Positions 19,670 to 28,919 of a stretch of 64,000 bases of DNA are shown in pieces. The DNA comes from Pseudobacillus wudalianchiensis (GTDB lineage: Bacteria; Bacillota; Bacilli; Bacillales; Domibacillaceae). The position numbers and the translations under genes were made by a program. How positions within the stretch are numbered: position 1 is the stretch's first letter; each line of letters starts with the position of its first letter. The notes below the pieces were generated by a model. It saw only the letters and a program-made list of their open reading frames with translations, searched no databases and had not been told where the DNA came from. Location: assembly GCF_001685015.1 (NCBI RefSeq), contig NZ_MAYT01000001.1, forward strand, positions 62,001 through 126,000, in the 5' to 3' direction.

Positions 19670-21358
19670 ATGAAATTCATCATTGCTGCAATTTTAATAG
19701 CAGCTATTCTATCAGTTATCGCCTATTTTAATAGAAAAAAAATATACAAAGACATTAACGAATTGGAAAAAAGGAAAGTAGAAATCATGAATCGTCCAGT
19801 TACAGATGAGCTGACAAAGGTAAAGCGGCTTAATATGACAGGGCAGACGGAAGAAATGTTTGATCGTTGGCGTCAAACATGGGATGAAGTGCTAGGTGTT
19901 GATTTAGCAGACGTGGAAGAAAAATTGTTTGAGGCAGAAGAGCGGGCCGATCAGTTCCGATTTGGCAAATCGAAAGAAATAAATGAATCTATCGAGAATC
20001 GATTAGAAGAGGCCGAACAAAAAGTGAACGGGATCCTAACAGAGCTAAATGACTTAATTGGCAGCGAAGAAAGCAATCGCAAGGAAAGCGAAGAGCTAAA
20101 GGAAAAGCGCCGGGCAGCAAGAAAGCAACTGCTTGCTCATCGCCATACATTTGGCAAGGCGGCTTCCTTGCTTGAAATCCAGCTTGATGCTTTATCATCT
20201 GAATTTGATAAATTTGAAGAATTGACGAATGAAGGAAACTACTTAGCAGCAAGAGAAATTATTTTAAAACTAACTCATGATATGGACACCATCCTACATA
20301 AAATGGAAGTCATACCGGTTTTAATGGCCGAAACGACTAATTTATTACCAGCTCAGTTAGCTGAAATTGAATCCGGCTACAAAGAAATGACACAAAATGG
20401 TTATTTACTTGATCACTTACAGTTGGAGAAAGAAGTGGCCAGCCTACGCAAGCAGTTGTCCCTTTATAAGGATTTTATCGTAAAGACAGAAACGAGCGAG
20501 GTAGAAGCAGGGATTCAAGAGGTAAAAGATAATATAGAATTCTTTTATGAGCTGCTGGAAAAAGAAGTTGATGCTAAACATTTTATTGTGAAAAATGAAC
20601 AAGCAACAAGAGATCAATTAGAAAATATAAGGAATGCCAATGAGGAGCTGCAAACAGAAACTGAACATGTTCGTCAAAGCTACCAGCTAGCTAAAGAAGA
20701 GTGGATTGTTCCTCGGAAGCTGGAAGAAGATATTTTCCGGCTCATTAAGAGGTATGACTTACTTGAAACAAAAATTACGCAGCAAAATACGGCATATTCT
20801 TTTTTACATGACGAACTACAAGAGCTGAAAGCTCAGCTTGAAGAATTACAGAAAGAACAAGAAAGCTTCGGCCGCTTTTTAAAGACGCTTCGCAAAGATG
20901 AAATGGCGGCACGTGAAAGTCTGGCAGAGCTTCGCAAAAAGATTAATGAGATCTTCCGCATGGTAAACAAAAGCAATATGCCGGGCGTACCGGAGTTTTA
21001 CCAATCCTTAACGGAAGAGACGACTGGCCGTATTGGAGATGTAGTCCAAGCGTTAAACGAAAAACCGCTGAATATGAAAGCTGTTCAGGAAAAATTAGGG
21101 GAGGCTGTTTCTTCTGTAAGCAATCTTGAACGAAAAACAGTCGAAGTAATTGAACAAGCTGAGCTTGCTGAACGGATCATTCAATATGGAAATAGATATA
21201 AGCGTTCTCATCCGATGATCGGCGATCAGCTTTCCGAGGCCGAGCGTGCTTTTCGTAATTATGATTATCGTTCTGCTTTAGAAGAAGCGGCTACGGCGAT
21301 TGATAAAGTGGATCCAAAAGGCTTAAAGCAGCTTGAGGATATGATGAATAAAAAATAA
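19670..21358 (+). CDS. ezrA: Septation ring formation regulator EzrA
   Basis: Membrane protein that restrains FtsZ ring formation at the poles and takes part in division at mid-cell. It has one N-terminal membrane helix (residues about 2-19, FIIAAILIAAILSVIAYF) and then a long cytosolic part made of spectrin-like coiled coils rich in Glu, Lys and Leu. The conserved C-terminal patch YGNRYKRSHP and FRNYDYRSALEEAATAI is present. At 562 residues it is family length. RBS AGGGGGC. Monocistronic, with a strong terminator. Confidence 0.96.
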   Translation: MKFIIAAILIAAILSVIAYFNRKKIYKDINELEKRKVEIMNRPVTDELTKVKRLNMTGQTEEMFDRWRQTWDEVLGVDLADVEEKLFEAEERADQFRFGKSKEINESIENRLEEAEQKVNGILTELNDLIGSEESNRKESEELKEKRRAARKQLLAHRHTFGKAASLLEIQLDALSSEFDKFEELTNEGNYLAAREIILKLTHDMDTILHKMEVIPVLMAETTNLLPAQLAEIESGYKEMTQNGYLLDHLQLEKEVASLRKQLSLYKDFIVKTETSEVEAGIQEVKDNIEFFYELLEKEVDAKHFIVKNEQATRDQLENIRNANEELQTETEHVRQSYQLAKEEWIVPRKLEEDIFRLIKRYDLLETKITQQNTAYSFLHDELQELKAQLEELQKEQESFGRFLKTLRKDEMAARESLAELRKKINEIFRMVNKSNMPGVPEFYQSLTEETTGRIGDVVQALNEKPLNMKAVQEKLGEAVSSVSNLERKTVEVIEQAELAERIIQYGNRYKRSHPMIGDQLSEAERAFRNYDYRSALEEAATAIDKVDPKGLKQLEDMMNKK

Positions 21359-21361
21359 GAG

Positions 21362-21409
21362 AAGCGATTCCGGCAAAGCAGCTGTCCATTTAGCCGGAAT
21401 CGCTTTTTT
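21362..21409 (+). terminator. Terminator after ezrA
   Basis: AGCGATTCCGGC and GCCGGAATCGCT pair around a 20-base loop, then TTTTTT. Confidence 0.88.
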
Positions 21410-21499
21410 GAGCTGCAACTGGCAAGTGTAAAGTTTTCTTCAAAACGCAGCTATGATATGATAAATAGCTGAACAAACTGACATAAAGCAGGTGCGAAC

Positions 21500-22636
21500 A
21501 TGATTTATTTTGATAATAGCGCAACGACGAAACCATATAACGAGGCTTTGGCTGCTTTTACAAAGGTGAATGAACAATTTTTTGGCAATCCCTCCTCTCT
21601 TCATCAACTTGGTGTGCAGGCGGATCGGCTTTTGAATGAAGCGCGTAAGCAAATTGCCTCACTAATAGGTGGACAGCCCGAAGAAATTATCTTTACATCA
21701 GGCGGCACGGAGGCGAATAACCTGGCTTTAAAGGGAGCAGCGCTTGCTTATAAGCAACGGGGAACTCATATCGTTACCCAAACGACAGAGCATCCTGCTG
21801 TTTTGAATGCGTGCCGTCAGTTAGAGGATCTGGGATTCCGTGTTACGTATTTGCCGGTGGACGCCGCTGGCAGAATATCCGTGCAAGAACTAGAGAGCGC
21901 CCTGACAGATGACACCATTCTCGTTTCAATCATGCATGTGAATAACGAAACGGGCACGATTCAGCCAATAGAAGAAATCAGTCAGTTGTTAAAAAGGTAC
22001 CCAAAAGTTTTATTTCACGTGGACGATGTACAGGGGCGGGGGAAAGTTGAATTAAACCTTAAAGGCATTCATCTTTGTTCTTTGTCTGCCCATAAGTTTC
22101 ACGGATTAAAAGGAAACGGTTTGTTATATAAGAAAAAGGGAGTGAACCTTTCTCCGCTTTTATCTGGCGGCAACCAGGAAAGCGGCTGGCGCAGCGGCAC
22201 GGAAAACACAGGCGGAGTAGTGGCAATGGCGAAGGCCCTGCGTTTGACAGAGGAAAAGCGAGTGGCAGGCTTTTCGAAAATGAAAGAGATTCAGCAATTT
22301 TTACGTTCAGAATTAAAAAGAATTAAAGGCACCGTGATTCATACGCCTGAAGAGGGCTGTGCACCGCATATCTTAAACTTCTCGATTGCTGGGACAAAGG
22401 GGGAAGTGCTGATTCATGCACTTGAGGAGAGAGGCTGCTATTTGTCTACAACAAGTGCTTGTTCTTCAAAACAGAAAAAGACAAGCACGGTGCTAACGGC
22501 GATGGGGGTGCCGGAAAGTGTCGCGGACAGCAGCATGAGGCTAAGCCTATCATATGAAAATACCCTAGAAGAAGCACAAACATTTATCCGTGTGCTAACA
22601 GAAACAATTCCTAAATTAACAAAAGTCCAGAGGTGA
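21500..22636 (+). CDS. nifZ: Cysteine desulfurase partner of ThiI
   Basis: PLP-dependent NifS/IscS-type enzyme that takes sulfur from cysteine. The N-terminus is MIYFDNSATTKPYNEAL, the PLP-binding lysine sits in SLSAHKFHGLKGNG, and the catalytic cysteine is in STTSACSSKQ. At 378 residues it is a compact type. It is followed five bases later by thiI, so in this context it is expected to supply the persulfide for 4-thiouridine in tRNA and perhaps for thiamine, as in B. subtilis NifZ. Histidine ligands and PLP contacts (TTEHPAVL, HVNNETGTIQP) are intact. Confidence 0.93.
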   Translation: MIYFDNSATTKPYNEALAAFTKVNEQFFGNPSSLHQLGVQADRLLNEARKQIASLIGGQPEEIIFTSGGTEANNLALKGAALAYKQRGTHIVTQTTEHPAVLNACRQLEDLGFRVTYLPVDAAGRISVQELESALTDDTILVSIMHVNNETGTIQPIEEISQLLKRYPKVLFHVDDVQGRGKVELNLKGIHLCSLSAHKFHGLKGNGLLYKKKGVNLSPLLSGGNQESGWRSGTENTGGVVAMAKALRLTEEKRVAGFSKMKEIQQFLRSELKRIKGTVIHTPEEGCAPHILNFSIAGTKGEVLIHALEERGCYLSTTSACSSKQKKTSTVLTAMGVPESVADSSMRLSLSYENTLEEAQTFIRVLTETIPKLTKVQR

Positions 22637-22641
22637 CCATC

Positions 22642-23844
22642 ATGAATTATGACCGTATACTCATTCGCTACGGCGAACTTTCTACAAAAGGGCGGAATCG
22701 CAAGCAATTTATTACGAAGCTTAAAAAAAATATTCTGCTCGTATTAAAAGAATTTCGTGATATCAAGATCGAATTAGGACGCGACCGGATGTTTATTCAT
22801 TTGAATGATACACCGTTTGAAGCGGTGAAGGAGCGGCTGAGCAATGTATTTGGCATTCAATCGTTCAGCCCGGTTGTCCGGACAGACCAGAATATCGAGG
22901 AAATGAAAACGGCTGCTTTAGAACTTGTTAAACGGAATTTTAGTCTGGGAAAAACATTTAAGGTTTCTGCCCGCCGTTCCGACAAAGAGTTTGAGCTGGA
23001 TACAAATGAAATTAATTATGCGATCGGAAGCCATGTGCTCAGAAATATAGGGGAATTAACAGTTGACGTTAAAAAACCCGACATTAACATTCTTGTAGAA
23101 GTTCGAAAGGGCGGCGTCTTCTTATCTTGTGAAAAGTATCCGGGAGCGGCTGGATTGCCGTCGGGGGCAAGCGGAAAGGCCATGCTTCTGCTTTCAGGGG
23201 GGATCGACAGTCCTGTGGCTGGCTATCTTATGTTAAAAAGGGGAGTTGAAATCGAAGCGATTCATTTTCACAGCCCCCCGTATACGAGTGAGCGGGCCAA
23301 GCAGAAAGTCGTGGATTTAGCTGAGCGGCTGACAGCGTATGGAGCTGAAATTAAACTTCATATCGTTCCTTTTACAGCTATTCAGCAAAAGATTCAAGAG
23401 CAGGTACCAGAAAATTACACAATGACTTCGACAAGACGGATGATGCTTGCGATCGCTGATAAAATCCGCCAGAAACGCGGAGGGCTTGCCATTGTGACGG
23501 GGGAAAGCCTTGGGCAAGTAGCGAGTCAGACGCTTGAAAGCATGAGAGCGATTAATGATGTGACTTCCACACCGGTATTGCGCCCGCTGATTGCTATGGA
23601 TAAGCTTGACATTATTGATGTAGCCCGCAAAATTGGCACTCATGATATCTCGATTTTACCTTACGAAGATTGTTGTACGATCTTTACACCGCCGTCACCA
23701 AAAACAAGACCGAAGCTGGAGAAAGTACAGCATTTTGAGAGCTTTGTTAATTTTGAAGAGATGATTGATGAGGCGATCGAAAACATGGAGACGATCGAGC
23801 TTCCGCAGGAAAAAGAAAACAGCGAGTTTTCTGATTTGCTTTAA
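22642..23844 (+). CDS. thiI: tRNA 4-thiouridine synthase ThiI
   Basis: Sulfur transferase that thiolates U8 of tRNA, using ATP and persulfide from the adjacent desulfurase. It has an N-terminal ferredoxin-like domain plus THUMP (YDRILIRYGELSTKGRNRK), a PP-loop domain with LLSGGIDSPVAGYLM, and a C-terminal segment DCCTIFTPPSPKTRP. No rhodanese domain is present, as usual in Firmicutes. Start is ATG 22642, with GAGGTGA (overlapping the nifZ stop) as RBS; the GTG at 22633 is too close to that RBS. 400 residues. Confidence 0.95.
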   Translation: MNYDRILIRYGELSTKGRNRKQFITKLKKNILLVLKEFRDIKIELGRDRMFIHLNDTPFEAVKERLSNVFGIQSFSPVVRTDQNIEEMKTAALELVKRNFSLGKTFKVSARRSDKEFELDTNEINYAIGSHVLRNIGELTVDVKKPDINILVEVRKGGVFLSCEKYPGAAGLPSGASGKAMLLLSGGIDSPVAGYLMLKRGVEIEAIHFHSPPYTSERAKQKVVDLAERLTAYGAEIKLHIVPFTAIQQKIQEQVPENYTMTSTRRMMLAIADKIRQKRGGLAIVTGESLGQVASQTLESMRAINDVTSTPVLRPLIAMDKLDIIDVARKIGTHDISILPYEDCCTIFTPPSPKTRPKLEKVQHFESFVNFEEMIDEAIENMETIELPQEKENSEFSDLL

Positions 23845-23890
23845 AAAAAAGCCTTGAAGTCGGAGAGCAGGCGGCTTTAGGGCTTTTTTC
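23845..23890 (+). terminator. Probable terminator after thiI
   Basis: AAAAAAGCC-T-AAG pairs imperfectly with CTTTAGGGCTTTTTT. One mismatch and a long loop make it weaker than others in the window. Confidence 0.65.
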
Positions 23891-23922
23891 TTGGATAAAT
23901 TTCTTATCCTCGCCTTAAAATA

Positions 23923-23951
23923 TTTCAAAGTTTTCCATTATTCTGTATAAT
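23923..23951 (+). promoter_or_regulatory. Promoter of the acyl-CoA synthetase gene
   Basis: TTTCAA and TATAAT lie 17 bp apart, 28 bp before the start codon. Confidence 0.6.
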
Positions 23952-23979
23952 AAAACTATATTATGAAGGGGGTAGGATC

Positions 23980-25560
23980 ATGAAAAGAGAAGACTTGCTT
24001 GCGCCTGAAAAGTATAACATTGTGATGGAAGTGGAGAAGTTTGCAAAAGACCCCGATCGACTAGCTTTAAAGTGGGAAAATGAGGCTGGCCAGAAAAAAG
24101 AGATTACATATGCACAGTTAATGAAAAACGTAAATAAGATTGGAAACGCTTTCCTTGCGAGCGGTTTAGAAAGAGGGGACTCTATTTTAATTATGGTGCC
24201 TCGTTTAATTGAAGCATACGAGGTGTTTCTAGCAGCCCTTAAAATCGGCTTGATTGTTATTCCAAGTGCAGAATTGTTGCGCACGAAAGATTTAAATTAT
24301 CGAATTGAACATGCTGGTGTGAAGGGGGTTGTCTGCTATGCCCCGTTCGTGGAGCAGTTTAAACAGGTTGATAAAATAGCAGACTTGCTAACCTTCTCAT
24401 TTGGAGGTGAGGTAGACGGCTGGACAGATCTTGAGAAAGCGATGGAACGAGCGTCTGATGAATTAGAGATAGTGGATACTTCAAAGGACGACATTGCTTT
24501 TCTGCCTTATACGTCAGGTACAACAGGCAATCCAAAGGGTGTTGTTCATACGCATGCCTGGGGATATGCTCATTTAAAAATAGCAGCCCCTAACTGGCTT
24601 GGAATTAAGGACGGAGATACGGTGTGGGCTACAGCGGGTCCTGGCTGGCAAAAGTGGACATGGAGTCCGTTTTTATCCGTGTTAGGCTCGGGAGCTACTG
24701 GTTTTGTCTATAACGGCAAATTTGAGCCGAAAAAGTATTTAGAACTGCTCGAAAGAAACAAAATTAACGTATTATGCTGCACGCCAACCGAATATCGTCT
24801 GATGGTGAAGGTCGATAATTTAGCCGACTATGATTTATCGAGCCTTCATAGTGCTGTGTCGGCTGGAGAACCTTTGAACCGTGAAGTCATTGATACATTC
24901 CGGAAATATTTCAACGTGGATGTGCGAGATGGCTATGGCCAGACAGAAAGTTCGCTTGTCATTGGAGTGTTAAAAGGAATGGAAGTGAAGCCTGGATCAA
25001 TGGGCAAACCAACGCCGGGCAACCGGGTGGAAATTATCAATGATGAGGGAGAACCAGTAGAGGCGGGTATTGTTGGAGATATTGCTGTTCATGTCGATAC
25101 GCCAGCTTTGTTCAAACATTATTATAAGGATCCAGAACGGACGGCTATGCAATTTAGAGGAGACTATTATTTAACTGGCGACAAAGCGAAAAAAGATGAA
25201 GACGGTTATTATTGGTTTGAAGGCCGCGGAGATGATATTATTATCAGTTCCGGTTATACGATCGGCCCATTTGAAGTAGAAGACGCGCTTGTGAAGCATC
25301 CAGATGTGAAAGAGTGCGCGGTTGTTGCCAGCCCTGACGAAATCCGCGGCCATATCGTTAAAGCTTTTGTTGTGTTACAGGATGGCGTGGATGCCAAAGA
25401 TACGCAGCTGGTAGAAAGACTGCAAAACCATGTAAAAGAATTAACAGCTCCTTATAAATATCCTAGAAAGATTGAGTTTATTGAAGAATTACCGAAAACC
25501 ACCTCCGGCAAAATTCGCCGCATTGAATTGCGTCAGGCTGAGCAGGAGGTTAAAAGTTAA
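23980..25560 (+). CDS. ytcI: Acyl-CoA synthetase (MbcS/YtcI type)
   Basis: AMP-forming acyl-CoA ligase of 526 residues. The adenylate motif is PYTSGTTGNPKGVVHTH. Others are DGYGQTESSLVIG, YLTGDKAKKDEDGYYWFEGR and the C-terminal LPKTTSGKIRRIEL with the catalytic lysine. Relatives act on short branched or medium-chain acids (methylbutyryl-CoA synthetase); the exact substrate cannot be read from sequence. RBS AAGGGGGT. Monocistronic, with its own promoter and terminator. It follows thiI as in B. subtilis, except that no sspA lies between. Confidence 0.88.
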   Translation: MKREDLLAPEKYNIVMEVEKFAKDPDRLALKWENEAGQKKEITYAQLMKNVNKIGNAFLASGLERGDSILIMVPRLIEAYEVFLAALKIGLIVIPSAELLRTKDLNYRIEHAGVKGVVCYAPFVEQFKQVDKIADLLTFSFGGEVDGWTDLEKAMERASDELEIVDTSKDDIAFLPYTSGTTGNPKGVVHTHAWGYAHLKIAAPNWLGIKDGDTVWATAGPGWQKWTWSPFLSVLGSGATGFVYNGKFEPKKYLELLERNKINVLCCTPTEYRLMVKVDNLADYDLSSLHSAVSAGEPLNREVIDTFRKYFNVDVRDGYGQTESSLVIGVLKGMEVKPGSMGKPTPGNRVEIINDEGEPVEAGIVGDIAVHVDTPALFKHYYKDPERTAMQFRGDYYLTGDKAKKDEDGYYWFEGRGDDIIISSGYTIGPFEVEDALVKHPDVKECAVVASPDEIRGHIVKAFVVLQDGVDAKDTQLVERLQNHVKELTAPYKYPRKIEFIEELPKTTSGKIRRIELRQAEQEVKS

Positions 25561-25574
25561 TCCTGCGCCAGTAA

Positions 25575-25600
25575 AAGCCCGCTCCTTGAGCGGGTTTTTT
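25575..25600 (+). terminator. Terminator after ytcI
   Basis: CCCGCTC-CTT-GAGCGGG hairpin followed by TTTTTT. Confidence 0.92.
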
Positions 25601-25702
25601 AGCTGGTCCAGTTCGATTATTTCTCTATCTGCTCTATTGATTTTTAAAAGGAAAGGAGTATAATGGACTTTATTTCGGGAGTAGAAAGAAATAGGTGATC
25701 AC

Positions 25703-26632
25703 ATGAACGAAGAGAAAAAGATAGGAGCTCTCTATATATTTTTTGCTTATTTATTGTGGGGGTTGTTTCCAATATATTGGAAGTTTCTTGAGCATGTAAC
25801 AGCTCATGAAATTCTTGCTAATCGTGTATTATGGTCGTTTGTTTTTATGGCATTGCTTCTCTTGTTTACTAGAAAGCTAGGAAATTTAAAAGCTACACTG
25901 AGAACAATGAGAGAAAAGCCGAAGCAAGCGATGACCCTTGTCATTGCTTCTTTTCTTGTAAGCGGCAATTGGTTTTTATTTATATGGGCTATCAACAGTG
26001 ACCGCGTGATCGAGACGAGTCTCGGCTATTATATTAATCCGCTTATGAGCGTACTCCTTGGGGTTTTTGTATTGAAAGAGTCTTTGTCTAAAGCGCAGGT
26101 TTTTTCTGTGTTTTTTGCGGCAATTGGTGTAGCGATTCTTACGATTGCCTATGGCCAGCTGCCGTGGGTTTCTCTCGGTCTTGCGATAACATTTGCTTTA
26201 TACGGGCTTATGAAAAAAACAATTCAAGTTGAGGCAGCTGTCGGTTTGACACTCGAAACCTTTGCTGTTACCCCCATTGCTGTCGGCTTTTTAATGTATT
26301 GGTGGACAAAAGCTGAGCTTTCGCTTTTCTCTGGCTCGCTTTCTACTGATTTATTATTAATGCTCGGCGGGGCCGTCACAGCGTTGCCGTTGCTCCTATT
26401 TGCAGCAGGAGCGCCGAGGATTCCATTATCTATGATTGGAATTTTGCAATACATTACGCCAACGATGACCCTTTTATTGGGTGTATTCGTTTACCATGAG
26501 CCGTTTTCGGGAGTACAACTCATCTCTTTTGCGTTTATCTGGATTGCGCTCGTTATTTTTACTTTCGCCCAAACGAAATGGTATCAAAAAAGACATCTTA
26601 TTACGAGGAAACATGAAAAAGGAAGCGCCTAA
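25703..26632 (+). CDS. rarD: RarD-type EamA-family transporter
   Basis: Inner-membrane protein of the drug/metabolite transporter superfamily, 309 residues with about ten hydrophobic segments. YIFFAYLLWGLFPIYWKFL and SFLVSGNWFLFIWAI are typical of RarD proteins. Substrate unknown; RarD was first named from a chloramphenicol-sensitivity link in other bacteria. Start ATG 25703 follows AGGTGATC. The terminator stem begins inside the last codons. Confidence 0.88.
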   Translation: MNEEKKIGALYIFFAYLLWGLFPIYWKFLEHVTAHEILANRVLWSFVFMALLLLFTRKLGNLKATLRTMREKPKQAMTLVIASFLVSGNWFLFIWAINSDRVIETSLGYYINPLMSVLLGVFVLKESLSKAQVFSVFFAAIGVAILTIAYGQLPWVSLGLAITFALYGLMKKTIQVEAAVGLTLETFAVTPIAVGFLMYWWTKAELSLFSGSLSTDLLLMLGGAVTALPLLLFAAGAPRIPLSMIGILQYITPTMTLLLGVFVYHEPFSGVQLISFAFIWIALVIFTFAQTKWYQKRHLITRKHEKGSA

Positions 26633-26666
26633 CGGATAAATGTCCGTTAGGACGCTTCCTTTTTGT
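26619..26666 (+). terminator. Terminator overlapping the rarD 3' end
   Basis: GGAAGCG-CCTAACGGA and TCCGTTAGG-CGCTTCC form a long stem that includes the rarD stop, followed by TTTTTG. Confidence 0.9.
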
Positions 26667-26707
26667 TTAGGTGGAAAAGACTTGTGGAAACCGTTAGCTT
26701 AGCCCTT

Positions 26708-26831
26708 CATGATCTAGCTGCAGGCGCTAGCACGTACGCTGATTTCGCTCTCTCTGTCGAAGTCTAAAAAGCGACTTCGACAGAGAGAGCTCCAATCCGC
26801 TATCGTGCTAAACGAGCGCCTTCCGCTTTTC
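26708..26831. repeat. Dispersed structured repeat, copy A
   Basis: About 124 bp beginning near CTAGCTGCAGGCGC and ending GCGCCTTCCGCTTTTC. The outer stems GGCGC/GCGCC and AGCACG/CGTGCT enclose a perfect inner hairpin, GCTCTCTCTGTCGAAGTC with its complement. It belongs to a type of intergenic repeat seen in many Bacillaceae genomes (from memory). It is followed immediately by copy B. Confidence 0.8.
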
Positions 26832-26954
26832 CTGTCCAGCTGCAGCGGCCAGCCCGTACGGCGGTTTCGGTCTCTCTGTCGGAGTCTGAAGAACGACTCC
26901 TTGTCGAGCCCTCCAACCTCCTATCGGGCTGATCAGGCCGCTTCCGCTTTTCTT
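26832..26954. repeat. Dispersed structured repeat, copy B
   Basis: Second copy in the same orientation, beginning CCAGCTGCAGCGGCC and ending GGCCGCTTCCGCTTTTC. The outer stems are GCGGCC/GGCCGC and AGCCCG/CGGGCT. Compared with copy A, both sides of each stem have changed together. Its inner hairpin is degraded (GGAGTC/GACTCC kept). Its last bases touch the nadK stop codon on the opposite strand. Confidence 0.8.
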
Positions 26955-27753
26955 ATAAAAAGGCTCTTTTTACTTTGTGCCAGAAGGAGTTGTCTTTTAG
27001 TTTTAAGGTTTTAATGCGTTTGTCGCTTAGTGAGATGTTGATTTCTTCGATATGCTGAATGCTTAGCGCTTCGTTGTCGATGCCCATGATGGGGTAGTTG
27101 TTGCTTCCTTTGAGCATTTCTAATTTGAGTGTGCGTTCACCGCTCAAGATAAACGGGGAACCGAGTGTGCGGTAACGTTTATTGTTCAGTGAAGCCAGCT
27201 CGCTGACTTGCATGCATGGAAGAAGCGGATCGACAACAGCACCGTTTACCGATTTGTTATAAGCTGTGCTGCCGGTCGGTGTAGCGATAATCATGCCATC
27301 ACCGCGGAATACTTCAAAATGAAGATCATCGATATAGACATTCATTTCCATTGTTTTGATAATGCTGGATTTTATGCTGAATTCGTTCAAACAATAAAAA
27401 ACCGCTTCCTCATCTAAGGAAATTTGTAAAACGGGGTAGCGGCGAACTTCCATTTCTGCTTCTGACATCACTTCAATTAAGGTTGCAGTATCGTTTGCAT
27501 AGAAATCACAATACATATTTAATTCATTAAAGATGGAGATGCCCGCATATAAGCAATCTTCCCGGAAACCGGTTTTTTGGACAGCTTGCAAAAATGTACC
27601 GTCGCCGCCTACGCTGACGATAATGTTTGCTTCTTCTGATTTGTTGACGATAATAAAGTTATTTTTCTCCGCAAGCTTTTTTAATTCTGTTACTTTTTCT
27701 GCCACATTAGCTCGACGGGTTTCATAAAAATAGACATTGCGACGTTCATCCAT
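26953..27753 (-). CDS. nadK: NAD kinase
   Basis: ATP- or polyphosphate-dependent phosphorylation of NAD to NADP. Family motifs are IIVSVGGDGTFLQAVQ with the GGDG core, CLNEFSIKSS (NE/D motif), RGDGMIIATPTGSTAYNKSVNG, and IMGIDNEAL near the end. At 266 residues and by position before sppA, it matches the second B. subtilis NAD kinase (YtdI). RBS AAAGGAGACT. It is divergent from sppA and its 3' end abuts the repeat pair. Confidence 0.95.
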   Translation of the reverse strand: MDERRNVYFYETRRANVAEKVTELKKLAEKNNFIIVNKSEEANIIVSVGGDGTFLQAVQKTGFREDCLYAGISIFNELNMYCDFYANDTATLIEVMSEAEMEVRRYPVLQISLDEEAVFYCLNEFSIKSSIIKTMEMNVYIDDLHFEVFRGDGMIIATPTGSTAYNKSVNGAVVDPLLPCMQVSELASLNNKRYRTLGSPFILSGERTLKLEMLKGSNNYPIMGIDNEALSIQHIEEINISLSDKRIKTLKLKDNSFWHKVKRAFL

Positions 27754-27897
27754 AAGAAAGTCTCCTTTTTTTGGGAAAGTTAGTATGGTTATGATTGAAT
27801 GTTTTGTTAGAATAAGGTGAACCTCTTTTTTAGTGTACCATGTGCCAGTCGATTTTTCGAAGCTGGCAGATTACAGAATAGGGAAGGAGAGAGTAAA

Positions 27898-28908
27898 TTG
27901 AGTAAAAAAAGAATAGTTGCCCTCGCGTTGGCTGCTGGTTTATTTATTGTGTCCATTATTGTCAACACAGCTTCTATAGCAGTCAAAACGGATATCTCCA
28001 AGGCTCTAGAAACTGCTATGGGCGCCAGTGAAGAAGATTTCACTGAGCAAGTAGAAGAGGAAGGGGATGCCTTCCGTAAAATTGCCGTCTTACCAGTTGA
28101 AGGAGTTATTCAAGATACAGGCACGACAGAATCTTTTTTTTCTTCACCCGGTTACAACCACCAGCAATTTATGAAGAAACTCGATAAAGTACAGGAGGAT
28201 GACACGATCAAAGCAGTCATTCTGCAAGTGAACTCACCAGGTGGAGGAGTAGTAGAAAGCGCACAAATCCACGATAAGATTTTAGAAATAAAAGAAAAAG
28301 CCAAAAAGCCAGTTTATGTATCAATGGGCTCTATGGCCGCCTCTGGAGGCTATTATATTTCAGCTCCTGCTGATAAAATTTACGCTAGTCCTGAAACGTT
28401 AACCGGTTCACTTGGAGTCATCATGCAAAGTGTTAATTACTCGAAGCTTGCCAAGAAGTATGGAGTGGATTTTGTTACGATTAAAAGCGGTCCTCACAAA
28501 GATATTATGAGCCCAACAAGGGAAATGACAGAAGAAGAAAGAAAAATCCTGCAAGCGATGATTAACAATTCTTACAATGGCTTTGTCAATGTCATCGCTA
28601 ATGGTCGTGGACTGTCAAAAGACCAAGTGAAAAAAATAGCTGACGGACGTATATATGATGGCCGACAGGCTAAAAAGCTAAATTTGATTGATGATTTTGG
28701 GTACCTTGAAGATACGATTGCTGCGTTAAAGAAAGACAAAAATTTAAAAGGCGCCCAAGTAGTGACGTATGAGCCAAACTTTGGCTTTCCCTCTTTCTTA
28801 ACGATGAAAGCACAGCAGTTGATTGGTGGAAATGAAGAAGCCCAGGCGCTCATGAAAATCTTTTCACATCCAAATTCTCCGCGGCTTATGTATTTATACG
28901 CGGAATAA
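27898..28908 (+). CDS. sppA: Signal peptide peptidase SppA
   Basis: Membrane-anchored serine protease with a Ser/Lys dyad that degrades leftover signal peptides; in B. subtilis it also affects lantibiotic resistance. It starts at TTG (27898) after GGAAGGAGAG, giving 336 residues; the frame upstream is not coding. It has one N-terminal membrane segment (IVALALAAGLFIVSIIVN). The catalytic serine is in GSMAASGGYYIS and the lysine in IKSGPHKDIMSP. It is followed by yteJ after 11 bp, forming the sppA-yteJ operon. Confidence 0.95.
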   Translation: MSKKRIVALALAAGLFIVSIIVNTASIAVKTDISKALETAMGASEEDFTEQVEEEGDAFRKIAVLPVEGVIQDTGTTESFFSSPGYNHQQFMKKLDKVQEDDTIKAVILQVNSPGGGVVESAQIHDKILEIKEKAKKPVYVSMGSMAASGGYYISAPADKIYASPETLTGSLGVIMQSVNYSKLAKKYGVDFVTIKSGPHKDIMSPTREMTEEERKILQAMINNSYNGFVNVIANGRGLSKDQVKKIADGRIYDGRQAKKLNLIDDFGYLEDTIAALKKDKNLKGAQVVTYEPNFGFPSFLTMKAQQLIGGNEEAQALMKIFSHPNSPRLMYLYAE

Positions 28909-28919
28909 AGGAGGGATAG

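Noticed and set aside
26805-27014. 69-residue plus-strand frame across the repeat pair
   Set aside because: It runs through the dispersed repeat and antisense to nadK and has no ribosome binding site.
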